A stretch of DNA of 34,676 nucleotides from Thioalkalivibrio sp. (GTDB lineage: Bacteria; Pseudomonadota; Gammaproteobacteria; Ectothiorhodospirales; Ectothiorhodospiraceae). Location: assembly GCA_007120155.1 (NCBI GenBank), contig SKOF01000185.1, forward strand, positions 1-34,676. The letters are read 5' to 3'. Under the pieces are notes generated by a model. It saw only the letters and a program-made list of their open reading frames with translations. It was not told the DNA's origin and did no database searches. How positions within the stretch are numbered: the first letter of the stretch is position 1; each line of letters opens with the position of its first letter. Of the stretch, positions 26,631-34,138 are shown in pieces. Made by a program: the position numbers and the translations under genes.

Positions 26631-29600
26631 ATGCCTCGCCACCACTCGTTCCTCCCCGCCGCCATTCTCGGCCTGGCGCTGTACGCCGTGGCGTCCTCCG
26701 CGGACGAACACGACGACCACTCCGGCAGTCTTCTTCGCGATGTCTACGACCGGCCCGGCTTGGATCCCTACCGGCAGATGATCGACGAGAACGTCGAACA
26801 CATCGATCCCTTTACCGGGCAGGTCCAATACCACCACATCGACCTGGTCGTCCCGGGCAACGGCGGCCTGGACATCGTCGTGCAACGCTCCTATGCCAGC
26901 GTGCGCGACACTTTGGGCCCCATCAACTCCATTGGCGTCGGATGGAACCTCCACTTCGGGCGCGTCCTGATCGCCGATCTTGCCAAGCTCTGCTCGCCCA
27001 TCTGGGGCGTTCATGTGCACGACAACCCCGTACTGGAGACGCCCGACGGACGTTCCCGCCTGCTGGTCTACCCCTCGGAACACTCGTTTCTCTACATCAC
27101 CAGCGACCAATGGCGCGGAGAATGCCTCTCCGGACTGGATACCGGGCTGATCGTTACGGACCCCAACGGGGTGCGATACACCATGAATCAGTTGACCACC
27201 TACGCCAACATGGGCCCCTCCAACACTTCCGCACTGTACGCATCCAGAATCGAGGACCCCAACGGCAACTGGATCGAGATCGACTATCTGCATGGCGGCG
27301 CGTTCGGGGCGCGCCTCCTTATCGAGCGGGTCCGGGCGAGCGACGGACGGCTGGTGGAATTCAGGTATCGCAACCAGGGCACGGATCAGGTGACCCTGGC
27401 ATCCATCGAGGCGGACGACCGCACCTGGTCATACACACACCAGTCCGCACCGGGCGGCTTCCATCACAATCTCACCGCAGTCGAGCGTCCGGATGGCTCG
27501 CGCTGGGAATACGAATACTTCGGCTCCCTGCCCTTCGGCACCGCCGGTCGTTATAACCTGCGCAAGGTCACTTACCCGCAGGGTGGAGTCGTCGAATACG
27601 ACTACCAGTACTCAAGCGACAACTACGGCGCCGCCTTCCCCTTCATCCGGTCACGCACCGTCTCCGGTCGAGGCGCCACCGCAGGGCAGTGGACCTACAC
27701 ACGAAGCGCCACACCGACCGGAGACCATACCCAGATCACGGGGCCCGAAGGGACCCGCTGGTACCGGCACTGGGGAACGACCGCTGCCGCGCACACGTTC
27801 GGCACGCTCTATGCCGTCGGCGTCCTGCTGGAGATGGAGGTCCGCGACCTCAACGGGGATCTGGTCCATGCGGAGTCCTACGGTTGGCGGCCCCGGAAGG
27901 TCTCCGACGAGAACTACTGGATCCCTAGCCGGCCCGTGGGATACATCACACCGGCCTACTATGCGCCCGTCATGAGCGGGAAGAGCTACAACCGCGACGG
28001 CATTGATGGCTGGTACTCCACCGTGTTCGAGAACCACGACGTCTTCGGAAATGCCCGTCGTATCACTGAGCAGGGCACCCGGGTGCGCATCACCAACCGC
28101 ACCTTCCTGAACGACACCACCCGATGGATCGTCCACACCGTCAAGGACGAGACCATAGACGGCATCGGCACAGTCCAGCGGGAGTTCGACTCGCGAGGAA
28201 ACCTGGTCTCCGAGAACCGCTACGGTGTGCCCACGACCTTTGCCTACCACCCCACCGGGGATCTCCACACGGTCACCGACACCCTGGGGCGGACCACCCG
28301 CCACACGGACCACCGGCGCGGCATCGCCCGCACCGAGACACTTCCGGACGGGGCCACCATCCTGCGCACCGTGGACGATGCCGGCCGGATCACCACTGAA
28401 ACCGACCCGAGAGGGCATACCACGCGGTTTGCCTATGACCCCATGGGACGGATCGCCCGCGTGGACCATCCCGCCGGCCATCCCCTGACGGTCAGCTACC
28501 GCATATCCCACGATCGCAGCGAGTACGAGGCGGAACGCGGCGACTACCGGGAAGCGGGTCTATACGACGGTTTCGGCAGGTTGACCCGTATGGAGCGCAA
28601 CGGCATCCGGACCACCTTCGGCTACGACAGCCTTGGCCGACGCACGTTCACCTCCCATCCCGGCTCATCCCTTGGCCTGACCACCCATTTCGATCCCATC
28701 GGACGCATCACGCGCATCGTGCACGCCGATGGCAGCGAGCGGCGCTTCGACCATGAAGCCAACGTCCTCTACATCACGGACGAACGCGGCCAGCGGTTCC
28801 AGGAGATCCACATGGCCTTCGGAGACCCGGACGAGACCTGGCTTGCGGCCTATATCGCACCCCATATCGGCGCCACCGCCATCGGGCGGAACACCCTGGG
28901 CCTGATCACCAGCGTCCACCAAAGTGCCCAGCTCACGCGCACCTACGACTATGACAGCCGGTACTTCCTGATGCGGGAAACCCATCCGGAAACGGGCATC
29001 ACGGAATACGGACGCGATGCCGTGGGGAACATGATATCCCGGCAGGTCAACGGCGCCGGCACCCTCCTCTTCCAGTACGATGCCCGGGATCGTCTCGTCG
29101 CGGTCGATTATCCCGACGACACCCCGCCCGCAACCTACCTCTACGATCCCGCGCTACGATCCCGCGGGCAATCTGCTCAACGCGGACAACGGGCTCTCAC
29201 TGCGTACCTACACCTACGACCCCAACAACAACCTCGCCTCCGAGTCCGTGCGCATCCCCGGAGAGTCCTTCGAGATCCGCTACGCGCACAACGGGCTCGA
29301 TCACCTGGAAGCCATCGGGTATCCGGACGGGCGGCAAGTCGGCTACGCCCCCGATCCCCTCGGACGGCCCACCCGGATCGGCGATTTCGTGGCCGCCATC
29401 ACCTACCACCCCGACGGGCAGCCGCATACCCTTGCCTATGCCAACGGCGTCGCCACCACTCTCGACCAGGACCCCGAACGTCTGTGGCTGGCCGGCATCC
29501 GGGTGGCAGGTTCGGGCGGCGCGCTGCTCAACCTGGATTACGACCACGATCCCGCCGGCAACGTCACACGGATTCAGAACATCCTTGAACCCGCCCACAG

Positions 29601-30381
29601 TCATGTCATGAGCTACGACGGCCTGGGCCGCATGACGGCCGCATCGGGCCCATGGGGCAGCGGCAGCTACACCTACGACGTGGTAAGCAACATCGTCTCC
29701 CAAACCCTGGGCACCTACCGCGTCGACTACGGCTACGACCTCAACGCCAACCGGCTTGCCTGGACCCTGGGCAGCGAGTTCCGGCTGTTTGACTACGACC
29801 CGCACGGCAACATCACCCGGAACGGCCCGTTCGCCTACCTGTACGATGCCACGGACGCCCTGCGCGAGGGCCGCATCCTGGTCCAGACGCCCGATGGCAC
29901 CGAGGAGATCACCATCACCGCCTTCGGCTACGACGCCGACGGACGCCGGGTCGTCGAACACCGCCACCCCACGGAGGATGCCGAGGCGCGCAACGCCACG
30001 TATCTCTACACACGCGACAACCGCCTGCTCGCCGAGTACCACGACGACGGCCGCCGCCGCGATTACATCTACCTGGACCACAGCCTGATCGCAGCCGTCG
30101 ACGTCATCGCCACCGATCCGCCCCCCTCCCCCGGCGATCCGTCAGCGCACATTCCAGACCACGTGACCGAGAACGTCCCCGAGCATGCCCACGAGCGCAT
30201 CCCCGCCCATGCGCAAGTGCCGTTCCTCGCGCCCATGCGAAGCGCGCCCGCCGCGAGCAGTACCGGCGATCCCCCGCAGCACGGCATCCACACCCGTGAG
30301 GACACCCCGCCCGAGGCGCACACCCTCTCGCGCCGCCCCCAGCACGCCCCCCCGGCACCCGCCACCGGCCTGCGCCGCTGA
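26631..30381 (+). pseudogene. Rhs/YD-repeat shell protein, frameshifted by a 13-bp duplication
   Basis: This is the large shell gene of an Rhs polymorphic toxin locus. From ATG 26631 (AGGGAG upstream) it encodes a signal peptide (LPAAILGLALYAVASSA, cleavage near residue 24). An N-terminal Rhs-type beta domain follows (VEHIDPFTGQVQYHHIDL, IVVQRSYAS), then many YD repeats such as FAYDPMGRIARVDH, FGYDSLGRRTF and YLYDPAGNLLN. After codon 841 a 13-bp tandem duplication (29141-29166) shifts the frame; the first frame ends at 29588. The true continuation runs from 29167 to 30381. Joined, the protein would be 1245 residues. It ends with YIYLDHSLIAAVDV and a Pro/Ala/His-rich tail (IPDH, VPEH, IPAH repeats). 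The Rhs core normally comes next but is in a separate gene. There is no PAAR domain, and no T6SS gene in the window. Confidence 0.85.
29141..29166 (+). repeat. 13-bp tandem duplication breaking the Rhs frame
   Basis: CTACGATCCCGCG occurs twice back to back (29141-29153, 29154-29166). Removing one copy restores TAYLYDPAGNLLN-type YD-repeat sequence and a single open frame from 26631 to 30381. Thirteen bases is not a multiple of three, so the duplication alone accounts for the frameshift. Confidence 0.9.
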
Positions 30382-30884
30382 TCACGGACCGAGACCCAGG
30401 GAGACACGGACATGCACTCCAGAAGATACCCGCACACCCTCTTTGCGCTGCTGCTCCTCGCCCTCGCGGCCCCCTTCACCGCCCAGGCCCAGGAGACCGT
30501 CACCTACTACCACCTGGACGCCCTCGGCTCCCCCGTGGCCGCCACCGACGCCACAGGCGCCCTGCTCTGGCGCGAGACCTACACCCCCTACGGCGAGCGC
30601 TGGCGCGCCGAGACCCGGGATCATCCCGCCTACACCGGCAAGCTCCAGGACCCCGATCTCGGTCTCTCCTACCTGGGCGCGCGCTGGTACGACCCGCGTC
30701 TCGGGCGCTTCATGGGCACCGACCCGGCGGGCTTTCGGGAAGACGATGTCATCAGCTTCAACCGCTACGCCTATGCCAGCAACAACCCCTACGGCAACCT
30801 CGACCCCGACGGCAACATCCCCATCCCGGTACTGGTTTTTGGGGCCTACAAACTGGCCAGCCTGGGCTATGATGCCTACAGTAC
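30097..30884 (+). repeat. Direct repeat copy 1: Rhs shell tail plus core cassette
   Basis: This segment is nearly identical to 31933-32512. It begins in the last YD block of the shell gene (GTCGACGTCATCGC), spans the shell stop, the 30-base gap, the ribosome site and the signal peptide, and continues through the Rhs core until the two copies diverge in the tip. Copy 2 lacks about 208 bases of the Pro-rich tail. The copies flank the toxin and immunity genes. Confidence 0.85.
30398..30403 (+). promoter_or_regulatory. Ribosome binding site of the separate Rhs core gene
   Basis: AGGGAG stands 8 bases before ATG 30412 and 17 bases after the shell gene stop. The same site is kept in the displaced copy before ATG 32040. 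It supports independent translation of the core, so the split is not a read-through artefact. Confidence 0.75.
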
Positions 30885-31305
30885 CTACAGAACCCTCAGC
30901 AGCGCGGATGCCACCACCACCGACAAGGCGCTGGCGGTGGGCGGGATGGCCGCAGGGGCAATTGACCCCACAGGCGTATCGCGACATGTGCGGTCGATGC
31001 GGCAGGGGGGAGGGGTTGCGAGGGGGACAGAAACCACTGTAATCGGCCGGGTCAGAGACTTACAAAACCTAAGGCCGGGGGAAAGATCGCTACTTAGTCG
31101 CCTCCCGGATCAGGGGAGTCCGAGGGCGAACTGGAGGCAAAACTCGGGTGTGCTCCGTCAGGAAATGAACAGAGGGCGGCCAATTCGTGATGCATCCCCA
31201 GGTGATCGCCGCGGGCAATTTCTCAATGCTGAGCGCAATTTGTTGGAAAGTCGTGGCTGGACGTTTGATCAGAGAACCAGTTACTGGTTACCACCGAGTC
31301 CATGA
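30412..31305 (+). CDS. Secreted Rhs core protein with variable toxin tip
   Basis: The 297-residue protein has its own Sec signal peptide (FALLLLALAAPFTAQA, cleavage after Ala26). The Rhs-associated core follows: YYHLDALGSPVAATDATG (32-49), YTPYGERW, YTGKLQDPDLGLSYLGARW and YDPRLGRFMGTDPAG. It closes with the DP...NNPYGNLDPDG block (104-134) where Rhs proteins normally self-cleave. Residues 135-190 are a hydrophobic, Ala/Gly-rich linker. The last roughly 100 residues are a tip of unknown activity with conserved-looking blocks VIGRVRDLQNLRPGERSLL, ANWRQNSGVLRQEMNRG and NAERNLLESRGW. I do not recognise the toxin fold; there is no HNH or deaminase signature. GC falls sharply from about 31020. Its stop overlaps the next gene by 4 bases. 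Confidence 0.85.
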   Translation: MHSRRYPHTLFALLLLALAAPFTAQAQETVTYYHLDALGSPVAATDATGALLWRETYTPYGERWRAETRDHPAYTGKLQDPDLGLSYLGARWYDPRLGRFMGTDPAGFREDDVISFNRYAYASNNPYGNLDPDGNIPIPVLVFGAYKLASLGYDAYSTYRTLSSADATTTDKALAVGGMAAGAIDPTGVSRHVRSMRQGGGVARGTETTVIGRVRDLQNLRPGERSLLSRLPDQGSPRANWRQNSGVLRQEMNRGRPIRDASPGDRRGQFLNAERNLLESRGWTFDQRTSYWLPPSP

Positions 31306-31892
31306 TAAGGGTAATGAGCATTATGGACACATCGGATCGTTCATCTCTCGATTTTGTTAGGCATACCCGAAGGGCGTTTGAGTTCCTTGGCGAATTAGGA
31401 TTCTCAGAAATCGAGGCTTTGTCGACACTTGTACGTTACCGAAAATTCAGTGTTGAAGTGGATGTGTATCACGGTCGGCAATCGTATGAGATTGGAGTAG
31501 GTGTTACTGCATTCGGAACTCGATACCCGATTTCGGAGATCATTCGCGCCGAAGATCCGGAAGCTGAGAAACGCTTTCGCTATCCGGCGACGACGACACC
31601 GGAAGGTGTAGTTGCCGGTCTCGATAAACTAAGTGCATTGTTGAAGCGCTATGGCCGCTTAGCTCTTGATGGCGATCCACAGTTTTTCTCAAAACTCGAA
31701 GATCAGCGGACGGTATGGGCTAAGGAATATGCGCTTGATGTTCTTGCCCGACAATTGCGCCCTAAGGCAAATGAAGCGTTCCGAAAAAGAGATTATGCGA
31801 CTGCAGCAGACCTTTACTCTCGTATTCTCAAGCGATTGAGTCCGGCAGAACTCAAAAAACTGGATATCGCTGAGGACCGACGTAAAGGCTGA
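31302..31892 (+). CDS. Candidate immunity protein for the Rhs toxin tip
   Basis: The 196-residue protein starts at ATG 31302, overlapping the toxin gene stop (ATGA), the layout expected of a toxin-immunity pair. It has no signal peptide or membrane helix, so it should act in the cytoplasm. The first 120 residues look alpha/beta (FVRHTRRAFEFLGELGFSE, VEVDVYHGRQSYEIGVGV). The end has a TPR-like helical stretch (ANEAFRKRDYATAADLYSRI). Base composition is distinctly AT-richer than all neighbours, indicating acquisition together with the tip. Function is inferred from position and size only; I recognise no named immunity family. Confidence 0.65.
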   Translation: MIRVMSIMDTSDRSSLDFVRHTRRAFEFLGELGFSEIEALSTLVRYRKFSVEVDVYHGRQSYEIGVGVTAFGTRYPISEIIRAEDPEAEKRFRYPATTTPEGVVAGLDKLSALLKRYGRLALDGDPQFFSKLEDQRTVWAKEYALDVLARQLRPKANEAFRKRDYATAADLYSRILKRLSPAELKKLDIAEDRRKG

Positions 31893-31932
31893 GATATCCA
31901 ACCGCTGTCCGGTCCCCAACCAATCCTTACCG

Positions 31933-32512
31933 GTCGACGTCATCGCGACCGATCCGCTCCCCGCCCCCAGCACGCCGCCCCGGCGCCCGCCACCGGCCTG
32001 CGCCGCTGATCACGGACCGAGACCCAGGGAGACACGGACATGCACTCCAGAAGATACCTGCACACCCTCTTTGCGCTGCTGCTCCTCGCCCTCGCGGCCC
32101 CCTTCACCGCCCAGGCCCAGGAGACCGTCACCTACTACCACCTGGACGCCCTCGGCTCCCCCGTGGCCGCCACAGACGCCACAGGCGCCCTGCTCTGGCG
32201 CGAGACCTACACCCCCTACGGCGAGCGCTGGCGCGCCGAGACCCGCGATCACCCCGCCTACACCGGCAAGCTCCAGGACCCCGATCTCGGCCTCTCCTAC
32301 CTGGGCACACGCTGGTACGACCCGCGCCTGGGGCGCTTCATGGGCACCGACCCGGCCGGCTTTCGGGAAGACGACGTCATCAGCTTCAACCGCTACGCCT
32401 TTGGCAGCAACAACCCCTACGGAAACCTCGACCCCGACGGCAACATCCCCATCCCGGTACTGATCTTCGGGGCCTACATACTGGCGCGCCTGAACCATGA
32501 TGCTTATAGTAG
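31933..32512 (+). repeat. Direct repeat copy 2: vestigial shell tail plus core cassette
   Basis: Begins 41 bases after the immunity gene stop with GTCGACGTCATCGC, as in copy 1. It then has a shortened remnant of the Pro-rich tail, now out of frame with the original stop, and the same gap, ribosome site and core gene. Such a displaced copy downstream of the active tip is the usual trace of tip replacement by recombination in Rhs loci. Confidence 0.85.
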
Positions 32513-32528
32513 CCATAGGCAAACCTAG
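32040..32528 (+). CDS. Displaced Rhs core cassette, toxin tip lost
   Basis: This 162-residue product repeats the signal peptide and complete Rhs core of the 30412 gene with only a few substitutions (for example RRYLHT, LGTRWYD, YAFGSNN). After NLDPDGNIPIPVL it diverges, and it ends at SSHRQT. Its TAG stop lies in the first arm of a REP-like inverted repeat, so the original tip was probably cut off there. It has no immunity gene directly overlapping. It may be silent recombination material or a secreted core without activity. Confidence 0.8.
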   Translation: MHSRRYLHTLFALLLLALAAPFTAQAQETVTYYHLDALGSPVAATDATGALLWRETYTPYGERWRAETRDHPAYTGKLQDPDLGLSYLGTRWYDPRLGRFMGTDPAGFREDDVISFNRYAFGSNNPYGNLDPDGNIPIPVLIFGAYILARLNHDAYSSHRQT

Positions 32529-32610
32529 GTTGGGGTGGACGAAGCGAGCCCCAACAGGGGTTGCGATCCATTGCCGATCGTTGGGGTTCGTTTCGCTCGC
32601 CTCGACCTAC
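32525..32610. repeat. REP-like inverted pair (GGTTGGGGT...CCCCAAC)
   Basis: Two 31-base arms, 32525-32555 and 32580-32610, are inverted relatives (23 of 31 positions). Both resemble the hairpin at 22150-22184. Arm 1 contains the stop of the displaced Rhs cassette. The arrangement of two inverted arms around a short spacer resembles the BIME units formed by REP sequences. Confidence 0.7.
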
Positions 32611-32649
32611 GGGTCGCTGACCACACAAGTGTCTCGCTGAATACTGCTC

Positions 32650-33027
32650 ATGGAATTCTTCGCCATTGCCCGGGTCCCGGCCTCTGTGGAGCGCCTTCAG
32701 CAGATTGGCGCGGGCCTCCTACCGCAACTGTGCCCATCCATCGAACGAATCGTGACCGTGCATGACGACGACCGCGCCCGGGCGTGGACCGTCTGGGGTG
32801 AGTTTGACATTCTCCGCCAGCGTATCAACGGGGGTGTGCGTTTCACGCTGCCCGACTGCGCCAATGCCCTCACCTGGACCCTGACCACCGGGCATCCGCC
32901 CGCCCCGGAGGCGGTGGTGATTCATGCCACCATCAACCGGCCCGAGCAGGATCCGGATTTCGTGGAGACCATCCGGGAGTTTGTGGAGGAATGGAGAAAG
33001 GCGATCGAGCACGGTGCTGCGACCTGA
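32650..33027 (+). CDS. Hypothetical protein, 125 residues
   Basis: I do not recognise this protein. It has no signal peptide or membrane helix and looks like a small alpha/beta domain (MEFFAIARVPASVERLQQIG, HDDDRARAWTVWGEFDIL, RFTLPDCANALTWTL) ending in an acidic helix (DPDFVETIREFVEEWRKAIE). Codon use is GC-rich like the chromosome, unlike the candidate immunity gene. No clear ribosome site precedes ATG 32650. It lies directly after the displaced Rhs cassette, so it might once have been associated with the lost tip, but this is only positional. It converges with the next gene. Confidence 0.55.
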   Translation: MEFFAIARVPASVERLQQIGAGLLPQLCPSIERIVTVHDDDRARAWTVWGEFDILRQRINGGVRFTLPDCANALTWTLTTGHPPAPEAVVIHATINRPEQDPDFVETIREFVEEWRKAIEHGAAT

Positions 33028-33073
33028 CGCGGGCCTGCACGGAACCCGCGGCATTCGCGGCACCGTGTGGACG

Positions 33074-34120
33074 TCAATCCAGCCACATGGCGCCCCGGCG
33101 CCGCTCCCGATACCACGATCCGTCCACCGGATCCCGGCACATGCCGAAGACGAACGACGGCGGCAACGCCGGCAGCTCGAAGCGCAGATCCTTGAACCAG
33201 GCGCATTCTCGCCCTCCCTCCTCTGCGACCTCGTGCAGGACGGGAATCCGGGCAAAGCGTCGGAAGTGCCGGAAACCCTCCTGCCCCCAGGCGAGCCGGG
33301 CGAGATCCGATTCCCCGCCCCCCCGGCCGAACCGGGGCCGGCGCTGCCATTGCGGTACCTGCATGTAATGGGTCGCCATATCCCGAAACGGGTGCGGCAG
33401 GGGCATTCGTTCCGCCAGGCTGCGCCCGGGCAGCAACCGCACCCACGCCGTGTGGACCGCCGCGTCATCACTCACGACCAGCACCCGGTGGACCGGGGAG
33501 AAGGGCTGCGGCAGGGCCTCCCCGCCAGCCTCGGACAGACCCGTGTGCCGTGCGTAGGCCTCGGCAACCCCGACCGCCCGCATCTGGATGGCCCCCTGTA
33601 CACCCACGTAGGCGAACAGCACGAGCAGCGCCGCCACCGATGCCGCACGACCGCGGTCCGGGCGGCGCCATGCCACCAGCAGCCCGGCCGCGATAATCAG
33701 GGTGAAGTACGGATCCACCACATAGACCCACGACAGCGCCGGCCGCCAGTCCGAGAAGGGATAGAACAGCATGGTGCCGTAGGCGGTGATCAGATCCCCG
33801 GCGATATGGATGCCGATGCCCAGTGAGACCGGCACGAAGTACCCGCGCCAGCCAAGCCCCGAGAACCGCCCGAAGACCCAGGCCACGGCCAGCGCCCACA
33901 GGGGCAGCAGCACCACCGAATGGGTCGCCCCCTGATGCACCTCGCTCAGGTACCAGAGGGTATCCACCGCGCGCATGGCGAAGTCGATGTCCGGGAAGGC
34001 GCCACCGGCGAATCCGGCCAGCATGCGGCCGCCTGTGCCCGGGGTGTCCGGGGCGGTGCGGGCCGGCGTGGCCGCCCGCGCCAGCAGGGCGCCGCTCAGG
34101 GCATGGGTGAGGGTGTCCAC
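33074..34120 (-). CDS. YdjM-family membrane-bound metal-dependent hydrolase
   Basis: The 348-residue protein has the LexA-binding inner-membrane hydrolase (YdjM, DUF457) pattern: MDTLTHALSGALLAR at the start, AFPDIDF, then HQGATHSVVLLPLW and LGIGIHIAGDLITAYG, where the Asp and His residues would bind metal. About five membrane helices cover residues 70-190. A soluble C-terminal domain of about 150 residues (from SPVHRVLVVSDDAAVHTAW to GAMWLD) follows and is longer than in E. coli YdjM. Members are often DNA-damage induced, but I found no convincing LexA box. Substrate unknown. A TetR-type regulator is read into it from 18 bases upstream. Confidence 0.85.
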   Translation of the reverse strand: MDTLTHALSGALLARAATPARTAPDTPGTGGRMLAGFAGGAFPDIDFAMRAVDTLWYLSEVHQGATHSVVLLPLWALAVAWVFGRFSGLGWRGYFVPVSLGIGIHIAGDLITAYGTMLFYPFSDWRPALSWVYVVDPYFTLIIAAGLLVAWRRPDRGRAASVAALLVLFAYVGVQGAIQMRAVGVAEAYARHTGLSEAGGEALPQPFSPVHRVLVVSDDAAVHTAWVRLLPGRSLAERMPLPHPFRDMATHYMQVPQWQRRPRFGRGGGESDLARLAWGQEGFRHFRRFARIPVLHEVAEEGGRECAWFKDLRFELPALPPSFVFGMCRDPVDGSWYRERRRGAMWLD

Positions 34121-34138
34121 CGGGCAGCGCGACGCCCG

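Noticed and set aside
29130..29180. Programmed ribosomal frameshift in the Rhs shell gene
   Set aside because: There is no slippery heptamer or stimulatory structure that I can see. The exact 13-bp duplication explains the shift fully.
30185..31042. 285-codon frame overlapping the shell tail and core gene
   Set aside because: It is a Pro/Thr/Ala/Arg-rich shadow of the core gene in another frame; a similar shadow occurs over the second copy.
26631..31305. Type VI secretion effector with PAAR domain
   Set aside because: The N-terminus is a Sec signal peptide followed by an Rhs beta domain. No PAAR, VgrG, Hcp or adaptor gene is visible.
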